Below, one piece after another: positions 54,746 to 62,895 of a stretch of 64,000 nt of DNA (position 1 is the stretch's first letter; each line of letters opens with the position of its first letter). Location of the stretch: the NCBI RefSeq assembly GCF_007858285.1, contig NZ_VFIL01000004.1, forward strand, positions 434,001 to 498,000. Direction: 5' to 3'. Origin of the DNA: Pseudomonas brenneri (GTDB taxonomy: Bacteria; Pseudomonadota; Gammaproteobacteria; Pseudomonadales; Pseudomonadaceae). The translations under genes were made by a program, and so were the position numbers. The notes below the pieces were generated by a model, which saw only the letters and a program-made list of their open reading frames with translations, had not been told where the DNA came from and searched no databases.

Positions 54746-55546
54746 ATGGACATGCCTGTCAACCGCTTCAAGCAGCGGCTCAATAGCGGTGAAGCGCAAA
54801 TCGGCCTGTGGCTCGGGCTGGCCGACTCCTACTGTGCGGAGCTGGCGGCCAATGCCGGTTTCGATTGGTTGTTGATCGACGGCGAACACGCACCCAACGA
54901 CCTGCGCGGCATGCTCGGCCAATTGCAAGCCGTGGCGCCCTACGCCAGCGAGGCGGTGATTCGCCCGGTGATCGGTGATACCGCGTTGATCAAGCAGGTG
55001 CTGGATATCGGCGCACAGACCTTGTTGGTACCGATGGTCGAAAGCGCCGCCCAGGCTCGGGAGCTGGTGCGCGCCATGCGTTATCCGCCCCAGGGCATAC
55101 GCGGGGTGGGCAGCGCCCTGGCGCGGGCTTCGCGCTGGAACAGCATCGACGGCTACCTGGACCAGGCCGATGCGCAGATGTGCCTGTTGGTGCAGATCGA
55201 AAGCCTGCAAGGCCTGGCGAACCTGGATGCGATTGCCGCCGTTGAAGGCGTCGATGGGGTATTTATCGGCCCGGCGGACTTGAGTGCATCCATGGGGCAC
55301 CGGGGCAATCCGGGGCACCCGGATGTGCAAGCCGCCATCGAAGATGCCATCGCACGGATTCGCCAGGCGGGCAAGGCTGCGGGGATTCTCAGTGCCGATG
55401 AGAAACTGGCCCGGCGTTATATCGAGCTGGGGGCCGGGTTTGTCGCGGTCGGGGTGGATACCACCGTGCTGATGCGTGGGTTGCAGGGGTTGGTGGGGAA
55501 ATTCAAAGACAAGCCGGCGCCTGTGAGCACTGGCGGCGTGTACTAA
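54746..55546 (+). CDS. hpaI: HpaI, 4-hydroxy-2-oxoheptanedioate aldolase
   Basis: This 266-residue class II aldolase of the HpcH/HpaI family cleaves 4-hydroxy-2-oxoheptanedioate to pyruvate and succinate semialdehyde. The motifs [14 protein letters not shown] (active His), [15 protein letters not shown] and [13 protein letters not shown] are all present. AGGAGG lies before the ATG. It is the last gene of the catabolic operon. Confidence 0.94.
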   Translation: MDMPVNRFKQRLNSGEAQIGLWLGLADSYCAELAANAGFDWLLIDGEHAPNDLRGMLGQLQAVAPYASEAVIRPVIGDTALIKQVLDIGAQTLLVPMVESAAQARELVRAMRYPPQGIRGVGSALARASRWNSIDGYLDQADAQMCLLVQIESLQGLANLDAIAAVEGVDGVFIGPADLSASMGHRGNPGHPDVQAAIEDAIARIRQAGKAAGILSADEKLARRYIELGAGFVAVGVDTTVLMRGLQGLVGKFKDKPAPVSTGGVY

Positions 55547-55571
55547 TCAACTTCCAACGGCGCAGGACCCA

Positions 55572-55664
55572 ATGTGGGAGCGGGCTTGCTCGCGAAAGCG
55601 GTGTGTCAGTCAATATATTCGGTGACTGAACCACCGCTTTCGCGAGCAAGCCCGCTCCCACATT
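55572..55664. repeat. BIME hairpin after hpaI
   Basis: ATGTGGGAGCGGGCTTGCTC and its complement flank inner arms GCGAAAGCGGTG/CACCGCTTTCGC, giving a stem of more than 30 bp. It lies between the convergent hpaI and second hpaR gene and may act as a terminator. Confidence 0.85.
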
Positions 55665-55680
55665 TTCGATGCGTGGTGTT

Positions 55681-56103
55681 TCAGCGCTTGATGTTTTTCA
55701 GCTCATCGAGCAGCCCCAGCAAGGTCTGTAACTTCTGTGCCCCCAACTGCTCCTGCAAGCGCTGATAGTTGGCCTCCATGCACTGGCTCATGGACGCAAA
55801 ACTCGCCCGGCCCTTGTCCGCCAGGGTCACCAGGACCCGTCTTTGATCCTGCTCGGCCTTGCGCCGGTGGATCATCCCCGCCGCTTCCATGCGCACCAGC
55901 ACACCGGTCATGCTCGGCTTGAGAATGCAGGCCAGTTCCGCCAGTTGATAAATCTCCAGTTCGTCGTGCTGATTGAGGATGCGGATCACCCGCCATTGCT
56001 GCTCGGTCAGGCCGTGCTCGTTCAGCGATGGGCGGAAAAAACTCATGGCCGCTTCGCGGGCCTGTAACAGGGTGAGGGTCAGGGATTGCCGGGGTTTGAG
56101 CAT
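55681..56103 (-). CDS. Second HpaR paralogue (MarR family)
   Basis: This 140-residue regulator has the same length and the same organisation as HpaR at 45117, sharing SLTLTLLQAREAAM, LTEQQWRVIRIL and ACILKPSMTGVL and a closing LKNIK. It differs mainly in the ligand and dimer region, so it may bind a different intermediate. The GTTAA-type palindrome at 56128-56141 lies 25 bases before its start, which suggests autoregulation. It faces away from the amine oxidase gene. Confidence 0.9.
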   Translation of the reverse strand: MLKPRQSLTLTLLQAREAAMSFFRPSLNEHGLTEQQWRVIRILNQHDELEIYQLAELACILKPSMTGVLVRMEAAGMIHRRKAEQDQRRVLVTLADKGRASFASMSQCMEANYQRLQEQLGAQKLQTLLGLLDELKNIKR

Positions 56104-56127
56104 AAAGTCAGGATCACGTGATATTTA

Positions 56128-56141
56128 GTTAATGTTTTAAC
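56128..56141. promoter_or_regulatory. HpaR-type operator (site 3)
   Basis: GTTAATGTTTTAAC has perfect GTTAA/TTAAC arms. It lies in the gap between the second hpaR and the FAD oxidase gene, close to the former's start. Confidence 0.6.
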
Positions 56142-56308
56142 GAAACTCTAACATCCCCGCCCCGCGCTCGCGCTATAACTTAGGGGTCGCGCACGTCCAT
56201 GGCGCGCTGAATCAAAAGCCCCGGCACGCAGGATCAAGACAATGATCGCGCCAGGGGCCCTAATGAAGACACTGCTTTAGAGCCTTCCTTCACTTTTCAG
56301 GCTGCGCC

Positions 56309-57607
56309 ATGATCAACATCGAAACCCCTACGTATTACACCGCTACCAAGAAGTACAACCTGAGCTTTCCCACCCTGGAACAGGACATCGAGGCTGACGT
56401 CGTGGTGATTGGCGGCGGCTTTTCCGGGATCAATACCGCCCTGGAACTGGCGGAAAAAGGCATCGCCAATATCGTCGTACTGGAAGCGCGCTACCTGGGC
56501 TTTGGCGGCACCGGGCGCAATGGCGGGCAGATCATGGCCGGCATCGGCCACGACCTGGAGAAGATCAAGAAAGACGTGGGCGAGGACGGTCTGCGCCAAG
56601 TCTTCGAGATCAGCGACCTGGGCGCCGACATCATCAAGGACCGTATCGCCAAGTACAACATCGATGCCGACTTCTGCCACGGCTATGGCTACATGGGTTT
56701 CAACGCTCGCCAGGAAAAGACCCTGCGGGCCTGGGAAAAAGACTTCAAGTCGATCAACAGCAAACATGAAATCCGCTTCCTCGGCGGCTCCGACGTCAAG
56801 CAGATCATCGGCTCCGACGCCTACAGCAGCGCCCTGCTGCACATGGGTGGCGGGCATGTGCATTCGCTGAACCTGCTGCTGGGCGAAGCCACCGCCCTCG
56901 CCGGCCATGGCGTGCGGATCTTCGAGAACAGCCCGGCACTGGAAGTCAGCTACGGCGAGCGCATCACCGTGCGCACCGGGCGCGGCTCGGTCAAGGCCAG
57001 CAAGTTGTTGTGGGCCTGTGACAGTTTCCTCAACAAGCTGGAGCCGGAGCTGCATCGCTCGACCATCAACACCTACGCCTTCCAGATGATGACCGAGCCG
57101 TTGAGCGAAGAGCTGATCCAGCGCATCAGCCCGATTCGCGGGGCCTACAGCGATATCCGTCCGGTGATCGACTACTACCGGGTGACCAACGAGAACCGCC
57201 TGTTGTTCGGCGCTGCCACGCCGTTGGTGGAGCACATTCCCGGCGACTTGAAAGCCTGGAACCGCAAGCTGATGCTGAAAATTTTCCCCTACCTCAAGGA
57301 CGTGAAGATCGACCTGGCCTGGGGTGGCCCGATGGCCTGCAGCCCGAACCTGTTCCCGCAGATCGGCACTCTGCCGGGACGCAGCAATGCGTTCTTCGTC
57401 CAGGGTTATTCGGGTTTCGGTGTCACCCCCAGCCACATCATCTGCAAGGTCCTGGCCGAAGGCATGAGCGAAGGCTCGGCGCGCTATGACCTGGTCAGCT
57501 CGGTGCATCGCCCGACGATTATCGGCAAGGACGCGATCCGCCCACTGTTGCTGACCGCCGGCAAATCCTGGCACCAACTGTCCGGCTACTGGAATGGTCG
57601 CCGCTAA
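56309..57607 (+). CDS. FAD-dependent amine oxidase-like enzyme (DAO/PuuB family)
   Basis: This 432-residue flavoenzyme has the FAD-binding Rossmann motif GGGFSG (residues 35-40) and GGTGRNGGQ shortly after, as in PuuB/DAO-type oxidases that convert primary amines to aldehydes. The C-terminus has FVQGYSGFGVTPSH, the second FAD contact. With a FeaR regulator, an APC permease and a FeaB-type dehydrogenase nearby, the substrate is probably tyramine, dopamine or phenylethylamine. That is an inference; E. coli uses a copper oxidase (TynA) for this step. Confidence 0.82.
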   Translation: MINIETPTYYTATKKYNLSFPTLEQDIEADVVVIGGGFSGINTALELAEKGIANIVVLEARYLGFGGTGRNGGQIMAGIGHDLEKIKKDVGEDGLRQVFEISDLGADIIKDRIAKYNIDADFCHGYGYMGFNARQEKTLRAWEKDFKSINSKHEIRFLGGSDVKQIIGSDAYSSALLHMGGGHVHSLNLLLGEATALAGHGVRIFENSPALEVSYGERITVRTGRGSVKASKLLWACDSFLNKLEPELHRSTINTYAFQMMTEPLSEELIQRISPIRGAYSDIRPVIDYYRVTNENRLLFGAATPLVEHIPGDLKAWNRKLMLKIFPYLKDVKIDLAWGGPMACSPNLFPQIGTLPGRSNAFFVQGYSGFGVTPSHIICKVLAEGMSEGSARYDLVSSVHRPTIIGKDAIRPLLLTAGKSWHQLSGYWNGRR

Positions 57608-57637
57608 CCCCTTTTTTATCCCTCTGGAGCAACTGCA

Positions 57638-58003
57638 ATGACCCTTGTTACCCTCAAAAAAGATATCCAACTGTCTGAACTCGACGCCTGGGGCACCGTT
57701 GCCGATCTCGGTTCCGAAATCCTCGAAGGCGAACTCAAGGCCTTCGGCAAAATGACCTTTGGTGCGCCCACCGACAAGGTCAGCAGCGCCTATTTCGGCA
57801 CCACCCAGGGCAAGTTCCGCATGGTCTACCCGTTTAACGAACAGGCCACGGTGGTCACCGGCGAAGTGCGTCTGACCGACGAGGCCAGCGGCCAAACCAC
57901 CACCTACAAAGCGGGCGACAGCTGGTTCGTGACCCAGGGCACGCCAGTGCTGTGGGAAGTGCTGAGCCAGAGCTTCGTCAAACACTACTTCGCGGTCGTA
58001 TAA
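57638..58003 (+). CDS. Cupin domain protein (DUF861 type)
   Basis: This 121-residue single cupin of the ureidoglycine-aminohydrolase-like (Cupin_3/DUF861) group often sits beside FAD amine oxidases. It lies 30 bases after the oxidase, with CTGGAGCAACTGCA before the ATG. The usual metal His residues are not evident in the VVTGEVRLTDE stretch, so it may not bind a metal. It could help the oxidase handle imine or aldehyde products; the role is unknown. Confidence 0.8.
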   Translation: MTLVTLKKDIQLSELDAWGTVADLGSEILEGELKAFGKMTFGAPTDKVSSAYFGTTQGKFRMVYPFNEQATVVTGEVRLTDEASGQTTTYKAGDSWFVTQGTPVLWEVLSQSFVKHYFAVV

Positions 58004-58015
58004 CTACTTTGCTCT

Positions 58016-58045
58016 ATGTGGGAGCGAGCAAGCCCGCTCCCACAT
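58016..58045. repeat. REP hairpin between cupin and feaR genes
   Basis: ATGTGGGAGCGAGC and GCCCGCTCCCACAT pair in a short hairpin between convergent genes. Confidence 0.8.
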
Positions 58046-58073
58046 TCGGTGTGTGGTGGTTGATGATTGGAGT

Positions 58074-59009
58074 TCAGGCCATCCGGCTGGAACGAAATGC
58101 CTTGGGTGACAATTCAAACTGCTTCTTGAACGAGCGGCTGAAATGCGCCGAATCGGTAAAGCCCCATTTATAGGCAATCGAAGTGATCGACTCGCTACGC
58201 AAGAACGGGTTGGTCAAGTCATCCGCACTGCGTTTGAGCCGCGCACGCTGGATGTAACGGCAGACGCTGTCGTCCTGCTCCTCGAACAGCCGGTATAAAT
58301 GACGCACCGAGATGTTCAAGCGGCTGGCCAGGCCGACAGGGCTCAGGCCAGGCTGGCTCAAGGACTCATCAATGACTTTCTGCACGTAGCTGCGCAGGTT
58401 GTTGCCTTGCAACGCGCTGGTGTCGTCGCGCGCGTCGTCATCCTGCTCCAGGGCTGAGCCCAGCAGCGACACAAAAGCACGCTGCAACGCCTCGACCTCA
58501 TCCTCGGCGCCTTCGCTGCCCTTGCACAATTGGTCCATCAACACATGCAGCATGCGCCCACAGGCTTTGCTGGAGGAAATCTTGCCAAAGGTCTTCGCTT
58601 GGCTGCCCATCTGCTTGCACACCTGGGCACGCGGCAACGACAGCGAGATATGTTCGATCAAGCCGAACGGGGTGATTTCAATGGAGCCCACCGAGTCCAT
58701 CAGCAGCAGTTCGCCAGGGGCCAGTTGCACCCGCTGGCCGTTCTGCACGACCTGTGAATAGCCGCTGCGCTGGCTGACCAAAAAGCAATCCTGGTCGTTA
58801 TCATGGTCGGGATTGGTCACTTGGCGCTTGATCAGGCCGGCGTTGGTACGCAGGCTGGCCAAGGGCAACCCGCCGCTTGAAAGCATGGAAAACTCGCCGA
58901 TAAACAGCGAACGGTTGAAAGCCAGTTCGGTGTCGAAGTGGCCGCACATCGCACGCAAGTCGCGGTTCCAGGTGTCGAGCCCCTGTTGTGCACTCTGTTG
59001 GATACCCAT
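58074..59009 (-). CDS. feaR: FeaR-like AraC activator of aromatic amine catabolism
   Basis: This 311-residue AraC regulator resembles E. coli FeaR, which activates tynA and feaB with tyramine or phenylethylamine. The N-terminal ligand domain includes VQLAPGELLLMDSVGSIE, and the C-terminal helices read SVRHLYRLFEEQD and YKWGFTDSAHFSRSFKKQF. The ATG at 59009 has GGAG 6 bases upstream; a GTG four codons earlier is possible. An HpaR-type palindrome precedes it. Confidence 0.85.
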   Translation of the reverse strand: MGIQQSAQQGLDTWNRDLRAMCGHFDTELAFNRSLFIGEFSMLSSGGLPLASLRTNAGLIKRQVTNPDHDNDQDCFLVSQRSGYSQVVQNGQRVQLAPGELLLMDSVGSIEITPFGLIEHISLSLPRAQVCKQMGSQAKTFGKISSSKACGRMLHVLMDQLCKGSEGAEDEVEALQRAFVSLLGSALEQDDDARDDTSALQGNNLRSYVQKVIDESLSQPGLSPVGLASRLNISVRHLYRLFEEQDDSVCRYIQRARLKRSADDLTNPFLRSESITSIAYKWGFTDSAHFSRSFKKQFELSPKAFRSSRMA

Positions 59010-59049
59010 GGGTGTCTCCACAATGGCTTATTATTTTTGTCGGGCAATA

Positions 59050-59063
59050 GTTAACATGTTACC
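59050..59063. promoter_or_regulatory. HpaR-type operator (site 4)
   Basis: GTTAACATGTTACC carries the perfect core TAACATGTTA, the same ten bases as site 1. It is 41 bases upstream of feaR, in a promoter position, linking the amine arm to HpaR-type control. Confidence 0.62.
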
Positions 59064-59117
59064 TATATGCGCGCAACAAGTACCTGTCTGCCATTGTGTT
59101 AGCACTAATAATGCCAA

Positions 59118-59738
59118 TCAGAGCGTGCGCAATACGCGTTGCAGGCCGGCCAGCACAGCCAGCAGCGCATCCCGCTGCACGCGGCTCAAGGCGATGTAGC
59201 GCCGAAAGGCCGGCATGCGGTTGACCACCTCGCTGCCGCCCATATGCTCCAGGCGCACGAGCCACTGACGGCCGTGCAGCTCGATATGCAGGCGCTTGAA
59301 ATCCAGGAGCATCAATGCCCCATGCAGGGCACTGTCCGGCTGCAAACACGCCTGCAGTTGCCCCAACAATGCGCGTTCGCCGGTACGTTGCCGACAGCAG
59401 ATCCCCGTGCGCCGGATGGCCCCGCCATGGTGCAATTCAAAGTGTGCCGCGCCCTCTGTCGAGGCAGGCAGGCGCAGGCTGAATTCGGTCATGACCAGGT
59501 GCATCAACAGCTGCGACTCGGTGCGCTCGCAAATTTCCAGGTGCAGGCTGTCATCGTCCAGGATGGCCCGCGCCAGGGTCGGCGAGACCCACTCGAACCG
59601 TGCCAGCCCCAGGTTGCGCCGCAGTTGCCCAAGGGTGCGCCCCGGCTGATAGCCCGCCGGCGCCCGTTGTGCGCTGAACAGTTCAGACAGTTTTTGCCGC
59701 AGCGCTGACATAGCCGTGGTGAGTGTGACCCGGTTCAT
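59118..59738 (-). CDS. Protein of unknown function, DUF3156-like, overlapping APC permease
   Basis: This 206-residue protein begins MNRVTLTTAMSALRQKLSEL. AAGGAG lies 7 bases before its ATG, inside the 3' end of the permease gene, with a 56-base overlap; this site decides the start. It has no signal peptide or membrane helix, and is rich in Leu and Arg. I think it belongs to DUF3156, which I recall beside amine catabolism genes, but I am not certain. Tight coupling to the permease suggests an accessory role. Confidence 0.7.
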   Translation of the reverse strand: MNRVTLTTAMSALRQKLSELFSAQRAPAGYQPGRTLGQLRRNLGLARFEWVSPTLARAILDDDSLHLEICERTESQLLMHLVMTEFSLRLPASTEGAAHFELHHGGAIRRTGICCRQRTGERALLGQLQACLQPDSALHGALMLLDFKRLHIELHGRQWLVRLEHMGGSEVVNRMPAFRRYIALSRVQRDALLAVLAGLQRVLRTL

Positions 59739-61182
59739 TGGCAAACTCCTTGGCCAGCACGTCTTCCACCGACGCCGGCATGAATGGATTGACCTTCTGC
59801 ACCACCAGGGTCCAGAACAGCGCATACACCGCAGTACCGCCCAGCATCACGCCGAACGGGATGTAGATATCCGCCGGATTCATCCCCGGTGGTGTGATAA
59901 ACCACATGCCCAGCAGAATGCCGGCGCTGGACAGGATCTGCGGCAACGGGAACAGCGGCGAGCGGTACGCACGCGGCAAGTCGGGACGACGAATGCGCAG
60001 GATCACCACCGACACCGTCACCAGCAGGTAGGCAAAACTCCAGGCACACACCGCCGCCAGCACCAGGTGCATGATGTTATCGGTGTTACCGCCCAGGTAC
60101 AGCGCGTGCAGGCAGGGGATCAGCATCGCTACCAGGATGCACAGTACCGGGGTCTTGAAGCGTGGATGCAGGTAGGTGAACACCTTCGGCAACGCGCCAT
60201 CCACCGCCATGCCGTAGAGAATCCGTGGCACACCCGCCATCAAGGTATTGATGGTGGCGGCGCCCGCAAACAGAAAGCCGACCCCCAGCCACAGCGGCCC
60301 GATCTGCCCCATCACCTGTTCGGCGAAGCGTGGAATCGCCATGGGTGTATCCAGCAAATGCACGCCGCTGGCCGCGTCCAGCACCACGTTTTCTACCTGG
60401 CGTTTCATCGCCGCGCCGTAGATGAACATGCACGTCGCCACGCCCATCAGGCCAAGCATCATTGCCCGCGGCATGACCTTGGCCGACTGGCGCAAGTCCG
60501 GCGCCAGCGGGGTGACGAACTCGCAGCCGACAAACATGAACATCGCCATGCCCACCAGGGACAACACCGTCACCAGGTCGCTGCCCACCAGGGATTCGCC
60601 AAACCAGCCGTCCAGTTGCACCGCCGGCGCAGCGATCAAGCCCAGCACGCCAAACACCATCAAGGTGGTCCACATACCGAAGGTCAGGATGATTTCGGCG
60701 CGGCCAAAGGCACTGACACCGAACACATTGAGCACACCAAACACCAGCACAAAGCCGACCCCAAGCAACCAGGAGCCGCCGGCGGATTCGGCCAGGGTAT
60801 TGAGGTGCTCGAAGTTCACCAGGGCCATGACGCCGGCAAGGATGGTCTCGGCGGTGCCGGCAAACACATGCACGATCAGGTAGGCCGACAAGGTGCCGGT
60901 GATCGCAAAGAAACGACCCATGCCGCAGTTGATGTAGTCGTACACCGAGCCGGTGGTGGGCAGGATCGATGCGGCCTCGGCGAAGGTGGTGGCCTGGGCC
61001 AGCATCATCACCACGGCGATCAGCATGGCCAGCGCAAACGCGCTGCCGCCGATGCCAAAGCCCATGGTCGCGGTGAGAATCACCGGGCTTGCCATGATCA
61101 GGCCAATGGTGCTGGCCAACGCGGTGGGAAAACCCACCGTGCCCCGGTTCAGGTGCGCGGTAAGTCTGTCATTGATCGACAT
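59683..61182 (-). CDS. APC family amino acid/amine permease
   Basis: This 499-residue transporter has about twelve to thirteen membrane segments with the APC motif TIGLIMASPVILTATMG near the start and FAEAASILPTTGSVYDY. Together with the regulator, oxidase and dehydrogenase it probably imports the aromatic amine. It is followed by the overlapping unknown gene. Confidence 0.88.
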   Translation of the reverse strand: MSINDRLTAHLNRGTVGFPTALASTIGLIMASPVILTATMGFGIGGSAFALAMLIAVVMMLAQATTFAEAASILPTTGSVYDYINCGMGRFFAITGTLSAYLIVHVFAGTAETILAGVMALVNFEHLNTLAESAGGSWLLGVGFVLVFGVLNVFGVSAFGRAEIILTFGMWTTLMVFGVLGLIAAPAVQLDGWFGESLVGSDLVTVLSLVGMAMFMFVGCEFVTPLAPDLRQSAKVMPRAMMLGLMGVATCMFIYGAAMKRQVENVVLDAASGVHLLDTPMAIPRFAEQVMGQIGPLWLGVGFLFAGAATINTLMAGVPRILYGMAVDGALPKVFTYLHPRFKTPVLCILVAMLIPCLHALYLGGNTDNIMHLVLAAVCAWSFAYLLVTVSVVILRIRRPDLPRAYRSPLFPLPQILSSAGILLGMWFITPPGMNPADIYIPFGVMLGGTAVYALFWTLVVQKVNPFMPASVEDVLAKEFANEPGHTHHGYVSAAAKTV

Positions 61183-61398
61183 GGTGCAGATCCTCGAAGG
61201 GGATTTTTAGAAGTGCTTGCACTGTGCGCCCCGCCCAACCTGATCGTCTTGCCCCTGGCTGCCGCTGGTTTTGTTGCTCCCTGCCAGGGCTCGCGGCCTG
61301 GCGGCCAGGATCAATTGCCTGGCACGCAGGTGAAAGACTTACGCTGCCGACGCTCGCCCTAATGCCCCCTCAACTTCATCTTGCTGGGGACTATAACA

Positions 61399-62727
61399 AT
61401 GGAGCACACACGCAAAACCCACCACCTACACCCGGTCGTCGGCCTGGGTCTGGCGCTGTTGATCGGCCAACCTGCGGCCCAGGCAATCGAACTGTATGCC
61501 GACGACGACACCACCGTCACCGGCAACTTTCTCGCGGTGTACGGGATGTTCAACAGCCGCAAGAACTACGAGGGCAGCCCGGGCGGTTCGACCTGGCGTG
61601 AAGGCTTTATCAAATATGGCGTGAGCATCGACCAGCGCCTGGGCGACCTGGGCAGTGTGTACGGCACCACCAATCTGGTGAGTTCGGGTACCTGGGGCGA
61701 TGGCGATGCTTCCCGCGTGACCGACGGCAGCGAGCGCACCACCAAGTTCGAGGAAGCCTTTGCTGGCTGGCGCTCGGGCGATCTGTTGCCCGCGTTGGGC
61801 AAGGATGGCCTGGACCTGTCGTACGGGCGCCAGGTCATCACCGTGGGCGATGGTTTTATCATCAATGACGACGGCCCGAACCTGGGCAATGGCGTGGCCG
61901 ATGGTGAGTTCGATCGCGGTGGCGCCTATTACATCGCGGCGCGGCATGCCTTCGACAAGGCAGCGGTGGTGCGCCTGGGCGGCAAGGACGGCCTGCATGG
62001 CAGCCTGATGTGGATCGAGTCCGACAACCGCGCCCAGGCCCTGACCGAAATGGCCATCGGCACCCTGGAATACAGCGCCGCACCGGGCACCCTGGGCCTG
62101 ACGTACCTGCATGGCATTGATGTCGACGAACGCTATGCCAGTGACGTGCAAAAGCAACGCAAGGGCATGAACCTCTACAGCCTGCGCGGCAGCGGGAATG
62201 CCGGGATCGACAATGCGCACTTCTCGTTCGAATACGCCTGGCAGGACAAGGATCCAGGGCCGGAAAAAGCCTGGTACGCCGAAGCCGGCTATACCTTTGC
62301 CGACCTGCCCTGGTCGCCGGACCTGACCTACCGTTATGCGCGCTATTCGAAGAACTGGGATGCACTGTTTGCCGGTTTCAACCGGGGCTTTGGCACCTGG
62401 GTCCAGGGCGAAGTGGCGGGCAACTACTCCGGCCCCTACAACACCAACACTTCGGTGCAACATGTGGCACTCAAGGTCAAACCGCTGGACAACCTGGCCC
62501 TCGGCGCGCTGTTCTTCGACTACACGACCGTGAGCAAACGCAACATGCTCGACCTCGATGGCCGTGAGCTGGACCTGTATGCCGAATGGGCGGTGAATGA
62601 CCACCTGATCATCACGCCGTTGATTGGCCTGTACCAACCGGACAAGGACCAGGACACCGGCGGCAACCAGGTCGGCGGCAATGGCACCAATGTGTACAGC
62701 CAGTTGGTGGTCGCTGTGCCGTTCTGA
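61399..62727 (+). CDS. Outer-membrane beta-barrel porin, AlgE-like
   Basis: This 442-residue protein has a signal peptide ending PAAQA and a barrel built from alternating amphipathic strands, ending in an aromatic residue (AVPF). It resembles alginate-export/AlgE-type barrels rather than OprD. It stands between the permease and the aldehyde dehydrogenase, so it may be the outer-membrane route for the amine. GGGGA lies 9 bases before the ATG at 61399. Confidence 0.82.
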   Translation: MEHTRKTHHLHPVVGLGLALLIGQPAAQAIELYADDDTTVTGNFLAVYGMFNSRKNYEGSPGGSTWREGFIKYGVSIDQRLGDLGSVYGTTNLVSSGTWGDGDASRVTDGSERTTKFEEAFAGWRSGDLLPALGKDGLDLSYGRQVITVGDGFIINDDGPNLGNGVADGEFDRGGAYYIAARHAFDKAAVVRLGGKDGLHGSLMWIESDNRAQALTEMAIGTLEYSAAPGTLGLTYLHGIDVDERYASDVQKQRKGMNLYSLRGSGNAGIDNAHFSFEYAWQDKDPGPEKAWYAEAGYTFADLPWSPDLTYRYARYSKNWDALFAGFNRGFGTWVQGEVAGNYSGPYNTNTSVQHVALKVKPLDNLALGALFFDYTTVSKRNMLDLDGRELDLYAEWAVNDHLIITPLIGLYQPDKDQDTGGNQVGGNGTNVYSQLVVAVPF

Positions 62728-62753
62728 GCTATGGATACTTACCGCCATCCCAA

Positions 62754-62781
62754 TGTGGGAGCGGGCTTGCTCGCTCCCACA
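62754..62781. repeat. REP hairpin
   Basis: TGTGGGAGCGGGC and GCTCGCTCCCACA form a short hairpin after the barrel gene. Confidence 0.8.
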
Positions 62782-62895
62782 GGGGCGCTCTGCGCCCTCA
62801 TGGCAGCCACAGACATACGCCCCGGCAGGCACAGTCAAGCCGTGACCTTGCGCGTTGGTTAGCCTCAGGCTTTCCTTTTTGATCAGGAACACCCC

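Noticed and set aside
52586..55330. A 914-residue minus-strand open frame
   Set aside because: It is antisense to hpaX, hpaH and hpaI, all clear family matches. Its composition (His/Gln/Arg/Gly-rich) is typical of a high-GC shadow frame.
56297..57985. A 562-residue minus-strand open frame
   Set aside because: Antisense to the FAD oxidase and cupin genes; biased shadow composition and no start signal.
59716..61362. A 548-residue plus-strand open frame
   Set aside because: Antisense to the APC permease; very rich in His, Gln, Gly and Arg and without a domain.
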